DNA from: Bacillota bacterium
GTDB taxonomy: Bacteria; Bacillota_E; JAJZYS01; JAJYTV01
NCBI GenBank assembly: GCA_021845645.1
Contig: JAJZVM010000001.1
Location: 186,001 to 250,000, forward strand
Direction: 5' to 3'
DNA: 64,000 nt
This document shows, piece by piece, positions 33,010 to 44,772 of the stretch (the first letter of the stretch is position 1; every line of letters starts with the position of its first letter). The translations under genes were made by a program, and so were the position numbers. Below the pieces are notes generated by a model that was not told the origin of the DNA, did no database searches, and saw only the letters and a list, made by a program, of their open reading frames with translations.

Positions 33010-35799
33010 TCAGCCGCCGGGCGGCGCGATCACCGGCGCCCATCGGCCCGAAAACGCGAGACCGCTCATGAGGATCGCCACCGCGTACATCGTGCCGTTC
33101 TCGTCCAGATACCCGATCTCAGCGGCGTCGCCTGGTCCCGCGACGCGCCAGAGGCCGCTGCCGAGCGCCTGGCGCAGCGGCAGCTCCGCCCCGGCCGCCT
33201 GCACCTGCCCAAGGACGGTGGTGACGCTCTCAGGCGTCATGTAGTCGCTCATGGCGGCGCCCGTGGGATCCGGCAGGATGTCCAGGCTTCCCGCAGCCGC
33301 CGCCACTCTGCCCACGGCGCCGGAGCCCATGTTCTGCAGCAGTTGCGATGCCATCTCTGTCGACGGCTGCGTCAGGACAGCCCGGGCGATCGCCCCGTAG
33401 GAGCTGCCCGGCAGCGATGCCAGCACGGCTGCCTCGGGCTGCGCCACGGCGCCGTACACCGCGCTGTTGTCGAGTGTGACGCCGGCCCCCGCGAGCAGGT
33501 CCCGGAACTCCGTAGCCGCCAGCAGTCCGGCGTCCGGAGGCGCAACCTGGAGGCTGACGGACGTCCTGGCCGGCACGAGGCCCTGGACAACGTAGCCGTC
33601 GCTGCCGGGCACGAGCTGCGCGGCGACGCTAGGCACGGTCGAGGCAGGGGCTCCCTGCGCCTCGTCGGACACCGTGACCGGCGCGTCGGCGGGCGCGACG
33701 GTCACCGAAGCCGGCTCGCCGGCCGCCGAAGCCGATACCGTGATGGTCACGATGTCGCTGCCTGCGATCAGGCGCGACACCGGAGGCAGGAAAGGCTGGC
33801 CGAGTGCCTCGTACACCGCCCCGGCAGGCCAGCGCGCGCCAATCGCCGTTCCTGGTCCCGCCACGTACTCCACCGGCCCCCTGATGCTGATCACCCCCCG
33901 CGCACGCACCGCCGCCACAAGCTGCCGCAGGCTGGAGAGGGTGAGGTCGGGGGCATAGGCGCCGTCCAGGATGACGGGACCGTCGAGCACGCCACCCGAC
34001 ACGATGCCGCCGGCGCGAACGGTGGTCGCCGCGAAGCCGCTCGGCGACCCCTTAAGGGCCGCTGCCAGCAAGGGGATGCGCGACACCCAGTCGCTGCGGA
34101 TCAGTGCCGACCCGTTCGCCTGCCAGACCAGCCTGCCGGTGTGAAGGTCCAGGACCGCGCCCCCGGTGACGGCGCCGTGGCCCGCCGACATGCCGACGAG
34201 GAAGGACGCGACGAAGGGCGGCGGTGCCACGCGCTGTGCCGCAGGTGTCTGGGCGGTGCCTTGCAGGTTCGGCCAACGGGCCAGGTCCACCGTCATCTGG
34301 TCGATCGGGCTCGGCACCGCGCCGATGTAGGCGAGTTGCGCCGCCGGTGGGCCCTCGATGAGCAGTGCGAAGGCGATGGTGTGGCCGTTCGCCGCCGTCG
34401 CGTAGCCGGCGTAGTTCCACTGGTTCGCGAGATTGCCCGTCTTGAGCCAGACCTTGCCGGCGGCGGGCGTGCCGACGAAATGCCCGCAGATCACGCCGCA
34501 GACCTTGGTCTCTGTGCTGCCTGCCTCCATCAGCGAGTTCTTGAAGGTGGCGTACCAGGGCTGTCCCGCCCCATAGCGCAGAAGCGCCACCACCTGCTGC
34601 GCGCTGCGCACCTCGAGCGGCGACAGTCCCGACCCGTCGACCTGTGCGACCTCGTAGCCGAGCCCGGCCGTGCGCCCGAAGGCCGCCATATAGGCCGACG
34701 ACGCCGCCGCCGACCCGTCGCCGCCCTGCAGCGTGCCGAGTGTGCGGTAGAGGTTGTCGGCCATGGCGTTCACCGAGAAGCGGTTCTGCAGTTGGAGGAG
34801 GCTGGAGAGCGGCTGCGACGAGACGGTGGCCACGGGAACGACCCCCGGGGGCAGGGTGCCGGTGGCGGCGGCGGTCGCGAGGTGTACTCCGTCCTGGCTC
34901 AGAGCCTGCGCGAAGAGCGCGGATGCGAACAAGGCGGGGTCATGCACCGACAGGAAGCTGGCTGCGACGTGCCCCGGCAGAAGGCTGCCCTGCACGACGA
35001 GCGTGTTCGTGCCTGGCTGACGGGTGATCGTCGCGCCCACAGCGCCCCTGGCCACGGTCGTGGCCCCGTCGCGGATCTGGAAGAAGCCCGGCACCCGCAA
35101 AGCGCCGTTGAAGGAGAGTGCGACCTTGACCGGGCCGCCCGTCGCAGCGGCCCCTGTGGCGACCACCTCGATCTCCGAGCGCTCCGCCGTGAGCGCCTGC
35201 GCCCCGGTGGCATCGGGCGAGAGGAGTTCGGCGGCGGACCAGCCGGCGCCGATCTCCGGTGGCGCAAACATCGTGCTGACGCCGATCACCTGCGTCGCCT
35301 GCGGCACCTTCCTGGCGACCGCCGCCGCCAGGTTCTCGAGGCTGTGCGTACCGTTGGCTTCAAGCCAGGGATCACCGCCGCCCACGAGGTAGACGGGTCC
35401 GGGACTGCCTGCGAGCACCGCGGCGGAGGCCTCGACACGCGTCTCATAGGTGAAGCCGGGGCCGAGCGCCGCGAGCGCCGCGGCGGAGGTGAAGAGTTTC
35501 GTCAGGGAGGCCGCGATCTGCATCTGCTGCGGGTTGATTGCGGCCAGTGGCTTGTTGGCGGTGATGTCATAGGCGTAGGCGGATATCGTCGCGTGCGACA
35601 GCTCAGGACTCTTTGCGAGCGTCTGCCAGAGGCCCTGCAGGGCCGTTGCCGGCGTGACGAGGCTCGTCGCTGCCAGATCCGCGGCGGAGGCGTGCCCCGC
35701 CGCCGACCCGCCGCTGGCCACCGGCTGTACCGCAAGAACCAGCGCCGCCACTGCTGCCGCGATGGCCCCGGCCGCCAGGTACCTGCGCCCTAGGCGCAT
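33010..35799 (-). CDS. dacB: Double-length PBP4-type D-Ala-D-Ala carboxypeptidase with a degenerate second half
   Basis: 929 aa, about twice the usual S13 family length. The signal peptide or anchor is residues 1-35. The first half (about 55-500) has all three penicillin-binding motifs: SLTK (Ser98-Lys101), SVN near 342 and KTG near 453. The second half (about 540-929) repeats the fold. It contains GAVLDLHTGRLVWQ, GPVILDGAYAPDL (compare GPVYLVGGGDPWL), then SRIP in place of SxxK, STE in place of SxN and RVAG in place of KTG. It would trim or hydrolyse peptidoglycan cross-links outside the membrane, with the second half probably structural. ATG 35799 chosen for its spacing to a G-rich ribosome-binding site. 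Confidence 0.88.
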   Translation of the reverse strand: MRLGRRYLAAGAIAAAVAALVLAVQPVASGGSAAGHASAADLAATSLVTPATALQGLWQTLAKSPELSHATISAYAYDITANKPLAAINPQQMQIAASLTKLFTSAAALAALGPGFTYETRVEASAAVLAGSPGPVYLVGGGDPWLEANGTHSLENLAAAVARKVPQATQVIGVSTMFAPPEIGAGWSAAELLSPDATGAQALTAERSEIEVVATGAAATGGPVKVALSFNGALRVPGFFQIRDGATTVARGAVGATITRQPGTNTLVVQGSLLPGHVAASFLSVHDPALFASALFAQALSQDGVHLATAAATGTLPPGVVPVATVSSQPLSSLLQLQNRFSVNAMADNLYRTLGTLQGGDGSAAASSAYMAAFGRTAGLGYEVAQVDGSGLSPLEVRSAQQVVALLRYGAGQPWYATFKNSLMEAGSTETKVCGVICGHFVGTPAAGKVWLKTGNLANQWNYAGYATAANGHTIAFALLIEGPPAAQLAYIGAVPSPIDQMTVDLARWPNLQGTAQTPAAQRVAPPPFVASFLVGMSAGHGAVTGGAVLDLHTGRLVWQANGSALIRSDWVSRIPLLAAALKGSPSGFAATTVRAGGIVSGGVLDGPVILDGAYAPDLTLSSLRQLVAAVRARGVISIRGPVEYVAGPGTAIGARWPAGAVYEALGQPFLPPVSRLIAGSDIVTITVSASAAGEPASVTVAPADAPVTVSDEAQGAPASTVPSVAAQLVPGSDGYVVQGLVPARTSVSLQVAPPDAGLLAATEFRDLLAGAGVTLDNSAVYGAVAQPEAAVLASLPGSSYGAIARAVLTQPSTEMASQLLQNMGSGAVGRVAAAAGSLDILPDPTGAAMSDYMTPESVTTVLGQVQAAGAELPLRQALGSGLWRVAGPGDAAEIGYLDENGTMYAVAILMSGLAFSGRWAPVIAPPGG

Positions 35800-35971
35800 C
35801 ACGCATCACCCCCCCCAAGATGATAGAACGACGCGGGCGGCCGATGGGTTGCCCATGCCATCAGAGGCAGGGGCGCGGCGGCCGTTCGTTCACACTCGCC
35901 GCGGCCCCTTGCCCTCTCGCCGAACGGATCGGCCGTCCGCAGCCTGGCTGTCGACCGGTGTGAGACCGCCG

Positions 35972-36727
35972 CTAGCCGCCCGTTCCAGACGGTCCGCCTG
36001 CCGGCCTCTGCCCGAATCCCTTGCGCTCCACGAACCGTTGCACCGTCGCCGCGGCCTGCCGCTCCTGGGCTTTGGCCTGGGCGGACGTCAGCTGCTTCGA
36101 GGCCGCCTCCTTCTGGATGGCCTGCCTCAGGACCGTCGTGAGCACGGACTCGAGTCCCGCCAGGGACTTCTTCTCGCTGCTCGCGATCTCGGCGAGCGAC
36201 TGGCCAGAGCGCATGTACTGCTGGAGCTTGGCCGCGGAGAGTCCCAGATAGCTGGCCGCGGCGGGCTGCAGGGCGGCAAGGCTGCCGCCGCGCCCTCCTC
36301 CGAGGGCGCCGAAGCCCCTGGGGCCCGTGTCCTGCACGAACCGCGCGACCGTCGCGGCCGCCTGCTTCTCCTGTGTGCTCGCCTGCCCCGACGTCAGGCG
36401 CTTGGCCTTGACCTCCTGCTGGATGGCCTGCTTGAGGGCCGTCGTCAGCGCAGCCTCAAGGCCATTCAGGGACTTCTTCTCGCCGCTCGCGATCTTGGCG
36501 AGCGACTCGCCCGCACGCATGTCCCGCTGGAGCGCAGCCATGGACAGGCCCAGATACCTGGCCGCCGCGGGCAGCATGGCCGAGAACGCCCCGCCGAGCC
36601 CTGGCGCACCGCTGCCGCCGGCCGCCAGCAGGATCGGCGGCCCGGAAGCGGAGGCGGACAGCGAAGGCACCGCCATCAGGAGGGGCAGCGCCAAGGCAGC
36701 CCCGGCAACACCCTTGCGAAGATCCAC
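35972..36727 (-). CDS. Secreted protein with two 78-residue helical repeats
   Basis: 251 aa from GTG 36727, with AGGAGG six bases upstream. A signal peptide covers about residues 1-35. Two repeats (about 54-131 and 156-233) share AAxYLGLSxAxLQ, MRxGxSLAxIASxEKKSLxGLE, LTxxQAxxQxxQAAATVxRFV. They are linked by a Gly-rich spacer. The YLGLS..L...L..G.SLA.IA pattern occurs in many uncharacterised exported Firmicute proteins. It lies 172 bases upstream of the PBP4 gene on the same strand. An envelope role is inferred only from export. Confidence 0.65.
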   Translation of the reverse strand: MDLRKGVAGAALALPLLMAVPSLSASASGPPILLAAGGSGAPGLGGAFSAMLPAAARYLGLSMAALQRDMRAGESLAKIASGEKKSLNGLEAALTTALKQAIQQEVKAKRLTSGQASTQEKQAAATVARFVQDTGPRGFGALGGGRGGSLAALQPAAASYLGLSAAKLQQYMRSGQSLAEIASSEKKSLAGLESVLTTVLRQAIQKEAASKQLTSAQAKAQERQAAATVQRFVERKGFGQRPAGGPSGTGG

Positions 36728-36832
36728 ATCGTCCCTCCTCACGGCGAAGTCTGGACGATCTTCCTTGGATCCGCCTTAGTGAGACCTAAGGGCCGCGTAG
36801 GCCAGCGGCCACGCATCGCATGAGGCCCCGTT

Positions 36833-36878
36833 CGGCACACCAGGGCCCCGGCCGGTCGGCCGGGGCCCTGGTGTGCCG
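36833..36878 (-). terminator. Terminator of the glycine cleavage operon
   Basis: A perfect 21-bp stem (36833-36853 with 36858-36878) and a GGTC loop lie five bases after the glyA stop on the minus strand. No clear T run follows, but the stem is the strongest in the window. Confidence 0.8.
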
Positions 36879-36883
36879 TCCTC

Positions 36884-38125
36884 TCAGGCGAGTTCCGGGT
36901 AGAGCGGGAAGCGGCGGCAGAGGCCGAGCGCCTGCTCGCGGATCTCCTCGAGGCGCGCCGGGTTCCCGCGGCCCTTGATCGCCTCGTCGATCATGCCGCC
37001 GATCTCGCGCATCTCCTGGGCACGGATGCCCCGGGTCGTCAGGGCGGCCGTGCCGATGCGGACGCCGCTCGTGACGAACGGCGAGCGCTTCTCGCCGGGC
37101 ACCGTGTTCTTGTTCACGGTCATGCCCGCCTGTTCGAGCGCCTGCTCGGCGTCCTTGCCCGTGAGGTCGTCGCGGTCCACGAAGGACATCAGCAGCAGGT
37201 GGTTGTCCGTGCCGCCAGAGACCAGGCGATAGCCGCGCGCCACGAGTTCCTCGGCGAGCGCCTGGGCGTTCTCGCGCACGGCGCGCTGGTAGGTCTTGAA
37301 CTCCGGGCGCATGGCTTCGCCGAAGGCAACCGCCTTGGCGGCGATGATGTGCTCGAGCGGGCCTCCCTGCAGACCAGGGAAGACCACCTTGTCGACCTGC
37401 GGGCCGAGCTCGCGGGATGTGAGGATGAAGCCGCCGCGCGGCCCGCGCAGCGTCTTGTGCGTGGTGGACGTGACGATGTCGGCATAGCCGACGGGGGTCG
37501 GATGCTCTCCCGCGGCCACGAGGCCCGCGATGTGCGCCATGTCCACCATCAGCTTCGCACCGGCCGCGTCGGCGATCCGCCTGAGGCGTGGGAAGTCGAT
37601 GATGCGCGGGTAGGCCGAGGCGCCCGCGACGATCAGCTTCGGGTGGTGCTCCTGCGCGAGCGCCTCGATCTCGTCGTAGTCGATCTGCTCGGTCACGGCG
37701 CTCACGCCGTAGGCGACGAAGCGGTAGTCCTGGCCGGAGAAGTTCACGGGACTGCCGTGCGTGAGGTGGCCGCCCTCGCTCAGCTTCATGCCGAGGACGG
37801 TGTCGCCCGGCTTGATGAGCGCGTGGTAGGCCGCCATGTTGGCCGGCGCACCGGCGTGCGGCTGGACGTTGGCGTACTCCGCGTGAAAGAGGGCGCAGGC
37901 GCGGTTGCGCGCGAGCTCCTCCACCTCGTCGACGACGTGGCAGCCGCCGTAGTAGCGGTGGCCCGGGTAGCCCTCGGCATACTTGTTGGTCAGGACGCTG
38001 CCCATGGCCTCAAGCACCGCGAGCGACGTGAAGTTCTCGGACGCGATGAGCTCGAGGGTCTCGCGCTGGCGCGTGAGCTCAAGGCCGATGAGGCGCCGGA
38101 TTTCCGGATCGGTCTCAGCGAGCAA
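36884..38125 (-). CDS. glyA: Serine hydroxymethyltransferase
   Basis: 413 aa PLP enzyme interconverting serine and glycine with tetrahydrofolate. Visible motifs are [51 protein letters not shown] and the PLP-lysine sequence [14 protein letters not shown]. Start chosen as TTG 38125, nine bases after AAGGAGG; the frame runs open further upstream inside lipM. It overlaps lipM by 11 bases and is last in the gcv operon, which makes sense because it uses the 5,10-methylene-THF made by glycine cleavage. Confidence 0.97.
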   Translation of the reverse strand: MLAETDPEIRRLIGLELTRQRETLELIASENFTSLAVLEAMGSVLTNKYAEGYPGHRYYGGCHVVDEVEELARNRACALFHAEYANVQPHAGAPANMAAYHALIKPGDTVLGMKLSEGGHLTHGSPVNFSGQDYRFVAYGVSAVTEQIDYDEIEALAQEHHPKLIVAGASAYPRIIDFPRLRRIADAAGAKLMVDMAHIAGLVAAGEHPTPVGYADIVTSTTHKTLRGPRGGFILTSRELGPQVDKVVFPGLQGGPLEHIIAAKAVAFGEAMRPEFKTYQRAVRENAQALAEELVARGYRLVSGGTDNHLLLMSFVDRDDLTGKDAEQALEQAGMTVNKNTVPGEKRSPFVTSGVRIGTAALTTRGIRAQEMREIGGMIDEAIKGRGNPARLEEIREQALGLCRRFPLYPELA

Positions 38126-38837
38126 TGCCAGATACCTCCTTGGGACGATCCGCCCACCAGGACGCGAACGCCCGCGCAAGAGCGTCCCGCACCTCGCGGC
38201 GGCTTGGCTCGCGTCCGATCGCCTGCGTCAGGTCGACGGCGCGTCGCCGCATCGCCTCTTCATAAGGATGGGGATCATGGGGCGCGAAGATTTGCGCCCA
38301 AAGCCCGTAATCCAGCCGCAGGGGAAGGGCCCCATGCTGCAACAGGACGCTCAGGTGGCGCACCTGCGCGGATCCGAGCAGCTTGCGCCCCCCCGCCTCG
38401 ATCTCATACCAGGACGGCTGCTGGAAGCAGTTCTCGTCGCGTCCGCCCTGCCCGGGCTCGCCGGCGAGCGCGACGTCGGCGCCGAGCTCGCGGAGGGCAT
38501 GGAGCAAGGGGCGGGCGATCTCGAGGTAGGTGCTGCGCACGTCGCCGGGCAGATCCTGCGCGGGGACGGCGAAGGCGTACGTCACCTCGTGCTGGTGCAG
38601 CACCGCCTTGCCGCCCGTCGGCCGGCGCACCAGGTCCACGCCGAGGTCCCTGAGACGCTCCGGGCCGAAGGCCTCCGGGGACTGCCCGTAGCCGAGCGAC
38701 AGGGTCGGCCGGCGCCAGCCGTACAGGCGCAGACGCGCCTGCCCGTCTTGGCGCACGAGGTCTGCGAGGGCGAGGTCCCGGGCCATGTTGTAGCCGCCGG
38801 AGCGATCGCCCTCGCGCAGGATGAGGATCTCAGCCAC
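38115..38837 (-). CDS. lipM: Octanoyltransferase LipM
   Basis: 240 aa of the BPL/LplA/LipB fold. [17 protein letters not shown] resembles lipoate ligases, but the segment [11 protein letters not shown] places a Cys (Cys137) where LipM enzymes have their catalytic thiol. [12 protein letters not shown] supplies the conserved Lys. LipM moves octanoyl from acyl carrier protein to GcvH at the start of lipoate synthesis. Its place between gcvPB and glyA, overlapping both, fits that role. A lipoate-protein ligase is the alternative but lacks this Cys. No lipA is in the window. Confidence 0.85.
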   Translation of the reverse strand: MAEILILREGDRSGGYNMARDLALADLVRQDGQARLRLYGWRRPTLSLGYGQSPEAFGPERLRDLGVDLVRRPTGGKAVLHQHEVTYAFAVPAQDLPGDVRSTYLEIARPLLHALRELGADVALAGEPGQGGRDENCFQQPSWYEIEAGGRKLLGSAQVRHLSVLLQHGALPLRLDYGLWAQIFAPHDPHPYEEAMRRRAVDLTQAIGREPSRREVRDALARAFASWWADRPKEVSGIAR

Positions 38838-40272
38838 CGAGCCGCTCCAGGAGCTTCGGCTGCTTGACGGCTCTGGCCTCGTCGAGTCGTCCCACGACGG
38901 TGTCGTGCGGTGCGGACTTGACGTAGTCAGGGTTCTCGCGTGCCTCGTCGACGATGCCGCAGAGCGTCCGGGCGAAGGCCTGGAGCGTCTCCTTGGTCTC
39001 GGTCTCGGTCGGCTCGATCATCATCGCCTCGTGGACGATGAGGGGGAAGTAGACCGTCGGCGGATGGAAGTCGAAGTCCAGGAGGCGCTTGGCGATGTCG
39101 AGCGTCTTCACGCCCTTCTCGCGCACGAGGTCCTCCGGTGGCGCGACGACGAACTCGTGCTTGGGGATGCGCTCGAACGGCAGTTCGAAGTGGTCCCTGA
39201 TCAGGCTCAGGACATAGTTCGCGTTCAGGACCGCGTCGTCCGCCACCTCGCGCAGCCCGGCGCCGCCCAGGGCGCGGATATAGGTGTACGCACGCACGAG
39301 CACGCCGAAGTTGCCGTAGAAGGAGCGCATCTGGCCGATCGAGTGCGGTGCGTCGTGGCTCAGGTGGTAGCGGCCGTCCTCGTGCGTCACGACGGGCATC
39401 GGCAGGAAGTCCCGGAGATGCGCCTTGACCCCCACCGGGCCGGAGCCCGGGCCGCCGCCGCCGTGCGGCGTCGAGAACGTCTTGTGCAGGTTGAGGTGGA
39501 CGATGTCGAAGCCCATGTCGCCGGGCCGCGAGTGGCCGAGGACCGCGTTCAGGTTGGCGCCGTCGTAGTAGAGCAGGCCGCCCTGGGCGTGGATGATCTC
39601 GGCGATCTCCGTGATGCGCTCGTCGAACACGCCGAGCGTGTTCGGGTTCGTGAGCATGAGTGCCGCCGTCTTGTCGGACGCCAGGGCGCGCAATGCTTCG
39701 ACGTCGACGCCGCCGCGCTCGTCGGACGGGACGTGCACGACCTCGAAGCCGGCCATCGCCGCCGTCGCCGGGTTCGTGCCGTGGGCGGAGTCCGGCACGA
39801 TCACCTGCGTGCGCTTGCCGTCTCCACGCGCCTCGTGGTAGGCGCGGACGATCAGGATGCCGGTGAGCTCGCCATGCGCGCCGGCGGCCGGCTGGAGCGA
39901 CACCGCGTCCATGCCGGTGATCTCGCAGAGGTCACGCTGCAGCTCCCACATCAGCTGAAGGGCGCCCTGCACCGTCTCCTCGGGCTGGTAGGGGTGGGCC
40001 TGGGCGAAGCCGGGCAGGCGCGTCGTGTCCTCGTTGATCTTCGGGTTGTACTTCATCGTGCAGGATCCGAGCGGGTAGAAGCCGTTGTCGACGCCGTAGT
40101 TGCGGCGCGAGAGACCGGTGAAATGGCGCACCGCCTGCACCTCGGAGAGCTGGGGGAGCGGCAGCTCCTTGCGGATCTCCGCCGAAGGCAGCAGCGCCCC
40201 AAGGTCCACCTCTCGGCTCGGCAGGTACTCGGTGCCGCGTCCGGGCTCGTGTTCCTCGAAGATCGTCTTCAT
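38830..40272 (-). CDS. gcvPB: Glycine dehydrogenase (decarboxylating), subunit 2 (P-protein beta)
   Basis: 480 aa C-terminal half of the split P-protein used by many Firmicutes. The PLP lysine lies in [15 protein letters not shown]. Other marks are the start IFEEHEPGR, the [12 protein letters not shown] segment and [17 protein letters not shown]. With GcvPA it decarboxylates glycine and passes the aminomethyl group to lipoyl-GcvH. The start overlaps gcvPA by four bases (ATGA) and the end overlaps lipM by eight. Confidence 0.97.
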   Translation of the reverse strand: MKTIFEEHEPGRGTEYLPSREVDLGALLPSAEIRKELPLPQLSEVQAVRHFTGLSRRNYGVDNGFYPLGSCTMKYNPKINEDTTRLPGFAQAHPYQPEETVQGALQLMWELQRDLCEITGMDAVSLQPAAGAHGELTGILIVRAYHEARGDGKRTQVIVPDSAHGTNPATAAMAGFEVVHVPSDERGGVDVEALRALASDKTAALMLTNPNTLGVFDERITEIAEIIHAQGGLLYYDGANLNAVLGHSRPGDMGFDIVHLNLHKTFSTPHGGGGPGSGPVGVKAHLRDFLPMPVVTHEDGRYHLSHDAPHSIGQMRSFYGNFGVLVRAYTYIRALGGAGLREVADDAVLNANYVLSLIRDHFELPFERIPKHEFVVAPPEDLVREKGVKTLDIAKRLLDFDFHPPTVYFPLIVHEAMMIEPTETETKETLQAFARTLCGIVDEARENPDYVKSAPHDTVVGRLDEARAVKQPKLLERLGG

Positions 40273-41609
40273 GCCTCGACCCCCTGCAGCACGGCGAGGA
40301 GCGTGTCGATCTCCTCGGTGGTCCTCTTCTCCGTCACGGAGAGCAGCATGTGGCCGGGAAGCTCCGGGTAGAACCGCTCGAGATCGAGCGGTCCGAGCAT
40401 GCCTGCCTCGAGCATCGCGGCCTGGACGTTCTTGACGCCTGCGCGGCTGCGCAGGGTGAGTTCGAAGGCGTAGGGGCCCGAGAACGCCATCTCGACGCCC
40501 AAAGCGCCGCCGATGCCGTCGCCCAGCCGGTGCGCACCCTCGATCGAGAGCGCCGCGGCCTGCTTCAGGCCGCCCGGCCCGAGCAATGTCGTGTAGATGG
40601 TCGCCGCGAGGGCCATCAGGCCCTGGTTCGTGCAGATGTTGGACGTGGCCTTCTCACGCCGGATGTGCTGCTCGCGCGTCTGGAACGTGAGCACGTAGCC
40701 CCGCCTGCCGTCGTGGTCGGCGGTCTCGCCGACGATGCGGCCCGGCAGGCGCCTCAGGTATTCCTGGCGCGCCGCCATGAAACCGAGGTACGGCCCGCCG
40801 AACGAAGCCGCGATGCCGAGTGCCTGGCCCTCGCCCACCGCCACGTCGGCGCCGTACGCGCCGGGTGGCCGCAGCACGGCGAGCGAGATCGGGTCGGCGA
40901 CGGCGATGTAGAGCGCGCCGGCCGCGTGCGTGGCCTTGACGAGGCTGTCGACGTCCTCGAGGAGCCCGAAGAAGTTCGGATGCTGCACGATGACGCAGGC
41001 CGCGCCCTCGGCCGCCCCGGCGATGTCCTCGGCCGCGGCCCGGCCGTCCCGCAAGGGCAGTTCGACGACCTCGAGCCCCCGCCCGTGCGCGTAGGTGCGC
41101 AGCACGCCGCGGTACTGCGGGTCGACGGAGCGCGCGACGACGATGCGCTGCCTGCCGGTCTGGCCCCAGGCCAGCATCGCGGCCTCCGCGACCGCCGTCG
41201 CGCCGTCGTAGAGCGACGCCTGCGCGATGTCGAGGCCGGTCAGGGCCGCGATCAACGACTGGAACTCGAAGATCGCCTGGAGGGTGCCCTGGCTGATCTC
41301 CGGCTGGTACGGCGTGTAGGCGGTGTAGAATTCCGAGCGCCGCAGCATCTCGCCCACGACGGACGGGATGTAGCGGTCATAGGCTCCCGCGCCGAGGAAC
41401 GAGACATGATTCTGCATGTCGAGGTCCTGCGCGGCGAGGCTGTCCAGCAGGCGGGCTACCTCGCTCTCCGACAGGCCTTGCGGCAAGTCCAGCGGACGGT
41501 TCAGGCGGACGGACTCCGGCAGGTCGGAGAAGAGCTCCTCGACGGAGTTCACGCCGATCTGCCGCAGCATCTCCCGCCGATCCTCCGCGGTATGCGGGGT
41601 GAAGCGCAT
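40269..41609 (-). CDS. gcvPA: Glycine dehydrogenase (decarboxylating), subunit 1 (P-protein alpha)
   Basis: 446 aa N-terminal half of the P-protein, starting [15 protein letters not shown] at ATG 41609. [33 protein letters not shown] and [17 protein letters not shown] are characteristic. It pairs with GcvPB; neither half is active alone in studied systems. One base separates it from the gcvH stop, and a four-base overlap joins it to gcvPB. The longer open frame into gcvH is spurious. Confidence 0.97.
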   Translation of the reverse strand: MRFTPHTAEDRREMLRQIGVNSVEELFSDLPESVRLNRPLDLPQGLSESEVARLLDSLAAQDLDMQNHVSFLGAGAYDRYIPSVVGEMLRRSEFYTAYTPYQPEISQGTLQAIFEFQSLIAALTGLDIAQASLYDGATAVAEAAMLAWGQTGRQRIVVARSVDPQYRGVLRTYAHGRGLEVVELPLRDGRAAAEDIAGAAEGAACVIVQHPNFFGLLEDVDSLVKATHAAGALYIAVADPISLAVLRPPGAYGADVAVGEGQALGIAASFGGPYLGFMAARQEYLRRLPGRIVGETADHDGRRGYVLTFQTREQHIRREKATSNICTNQGLMALAATIYTTLLGPGGLKQAAALSIEGAHRLGDGIGGALGVEMAFSGPYAFELTLRSRAGVKNVQAAMLEAGMLGPLDLERFYPELPGHMLLSVTEKRTTEEIDTLLAVLQGVEA

Positions 41610-41610
41610 G

Positions 41611-41993
41611 TCAGTGCCCGCCCTCCTGGTGGGCCGCGTAGGCCTGGGCGTCGAGCAGGGCCTGGAGCTCGGCGTCGTCCGCGATCTCAAGCTCGACGAT
41701 CCAGCCCTGGCCGTACGGGTCCTGGTTGACGAGTTCGGGCTTGTCGACGAGGTCCTGGTTGACCGCGAGGACCTTGCCGGAGATCGGTGCGAAGACGTCC
41801 GACACGCTCTTGACGGACTCCACGACACCGAACGCCTCGCCCTTCTTCACCTGCCGCCCGACGTCAGGAAGCTCGACGAACACGACGTCGCCGAGCTGGT
41901 CCTGCGCAAAGTCGGTGATGCCGATCCTACTGGACTTGCCTTCGGGGCGCAGCCACTCGTGGTCCTCGGTGTACCGGAGCTCAGACGGTGTCT

Positions 41994-41997
<4 letters not shown>
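41611..41997 (-). CDS. gcvH: Glycine cleavage system H protein
   Basis: 128 aa lipoyl carrier. The lipoylated lysine is Lys63 in GVVESVKSVSDV. DHEWLRPEG at the start and AQDQLGDVVFVELP in the middle are typical. It shuttles the aminomethyl group from P- to T-protein and is also the first lipoylated protein for LipM. GTG start overlapping the gcvT stop by four bases (GTGA). Confidence 0.97.
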
Positions 41998-43109
<1,112 letters not shown>

Positions 43110-43267
43110 TCCCATGCCTCCTGGATCGCCTCCGGCGACCCGTTCTCCCGTTCTGCGGTTCTCCGGTTCCCCGAACCAGGGTCGCCACGGGCGACCCGCG
43201 CCCGCCTTCCGGTCTGGCTCTCCACGCAAGAGCTCCCTCGGAGCCCATCCCACAGGATGACGCAATC
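43110..43267 (-). other. Hairpin-rich leader between the MFS gene and gcvT
   Basis: 158 bases hold three clear hairpins: GGTTC/GAACC (43165-43177), GGGTCGCC/GGCGACCC (43179-43197) and GCTCC/GGAGC (43232-43244). In between are repeated AGAAC-type blocks (43139-43162). The conserved core of a glycine riboswitch was not found, so the regulatory role, if any, is unassigned. Confidence 0.45.
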
Positions 43268-44578
43268 TCAGACCGGATCGGGGCGCAGCCTCATCCCCCA
43301 CAGCCAGAGCGTCGCCGTCAGGCCAAGGAGCCCGATCGCCGCGGCAGCCAGGAACAGGCTGGTGAAGGCGGGCAGCAAGCTGCCGTACACCACCGGTCCG
43401 ATCGCCACGCCGAGCGCACGGAAGGTTCCCAGAAGCGCCTGGGCCGAACCGGCCTGAGCCTTCGGGGCGAGCCCCAACACAAGATACTGCAACGGCGATC
43501 CCATGGTAAGGCCCACTCCGCCCCCGACAAGCAAAAGTCCCACGATCATGCCCAGGACTCCGCCGACGAGAACCACGGCTCCCGCTCCGACCGCCATGAG
43601 CAGGAACCCCATGGCGAGCACGGGAGCAGGCCCCAGGCGATCGGCAAGGCGCCCGCCGTAGTATGAGGTCGCGGCGCTCGCGAGGGCCATCGGCAGCAGG
43701 GCGGTGCCTGACGCAGCCTCCTGCAGGTGCATGGTCTGCATCGCGTAGAGCGGTACGAAGAGTGCCACAGCCGTCGCGGCGGCGCTGAGGCAGCCGAGGA
43801 TGTACACGGAGACCAGGCGGCCGCCGCCGTGGAAGATGGGCGCGGCTGCCGAGCGTTCCCAGAGGACGAGATTCGGCAGCAGCAAGGCCCCGAAAACCAG
43901 ACTTGCCCAGCCGAGCGGCAGCGCCTGGCGATGCAGCATCTCGACGCCAAGCAGGATGGCTGCGGCGGTCACGGCGGTGAGTGCCGCCCCTTGGATATCG
44001 GCCGGTTCGGGAACGGCGTGCGTGCCCTCGGATACGTACAGGAACGCGAGCACCGCCACTGCGAGCCCGATCGGCAGGGTCGCGAGGAAGAGCCAGTGCC
44101 AGCCGGACTCCGCCACGACGACGCCACCGATGGGCGGTGCGATGATGGCCGCGATGCCGTAGACGGCGCCGAGGAGGCCGAGCATGGCCCCGCGCCGCTC
44201 GGCGGGAAACGCCTGTCCGATCTCGGCGCTGGCGAGGGGCATCAGCGCCGCCGCGCCCAAGGCCTGCAGGCCGCGGCCGGCGAGAAGAAGCGCGAAGCCG
44301 GCGCTCATCCCCGCGAGCAGCGAGCCGAGAGCGAAGACGATCCCGCCTGCCGCGAAGAGGAGCCGGCGGCCGTGGCGGTCGCCCAGCACCCCGAGGATGG
44401 GCAGCGATGCGCCATAGACGATGGCGTAGAGGGTCACCAGCCACGAGGCGAGGCCCGTGGACAGATGAAAGGCCTTTGCGATCGGCAGGAGGCCTGGGGC
44501 CAGGAGGCTCAGATCCGCTGCGCCGAGGAATACCCCGATCACGAGTGTCGCGATGAGCCCTTTTTGCGCGGCTGACAA
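43268..44578 (-). CDS. MFS transporter, drug/H+ antiporter type
   Basis: 436 aa from TTG 44578 with a GGGGGGAT ribosome-binding site seven bases upstream. About twelve membrane helices. The loop 2-3 motif is GDRHGRRLL, and GLQALGAAALMPLA and GPPIGG-like APPIGGVVV occur in helices 4-5, as in DHA1/DHA2 efflux proteins. It lies upstream of gcvT on the same strand but 158 bases away. It is divergent from the radical SAM gene. The substrate cannot be told. Confidence 0.85.
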   Translation of the reverse strand: MSAAQKGLIATLVIGVFLGAADLSLLAPGLLPIAKAFHLSTGLASWLVTLYAIVYGASLPILGVLGDRHGRRLLFAAGGIVFALGSLLAGMSAGFALLLAGRGLQALGAAALMPLASAEIGQAFPAERRGAMLGLLGAVYGIAAIIAPPIGGVVVAESGWHWLFLATLPIGLAVAVLAFLYVSEGTHAVPEPADIQGAALTAVTAAAILLGVEMLHRQALPLGWASLVFGALLLPNLVLWERSAAAPIFHGGGRLVSVYILGCLSAAATAVALFVPLYAMQTMHLQEAASGTALLPMALASAATSYYGGRLADRLGPAPVLAMGFLLMAVGAGAVVLVGGVLGMIVGLLLVGGGVGLTMGSPLQYLVLGLAPKAQAGSAQALLGTFRALGVAIGPVVYGSLLPAFTSLFLAAAAIGLLGLTATLWLWGMRLRPDPV

Positions 44579-44772
44579 GCAGACTATCCCCCCAAGACCA
44601 GTCGACACGTCGCGACGGATTTCGCACGACGAAGCGAGATTTCCTTTCCACTCGCATTCTGCCCACTTCCCGGCCCAGATGCCAAACAGGCCGGTCGGTC
44701 CGAACGGAACTCGCCTGCCGCAGCCTGACGTGCTAATCTTTCGGGCAGTTTCGATGCTGGGGGAATACACCG

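Noticed and set aside
43110..43267. Glycine riboswitch before gcvT
   Set aside because: The place is right, but the conserved aptamer core was not found; only simple hairpins are visible.
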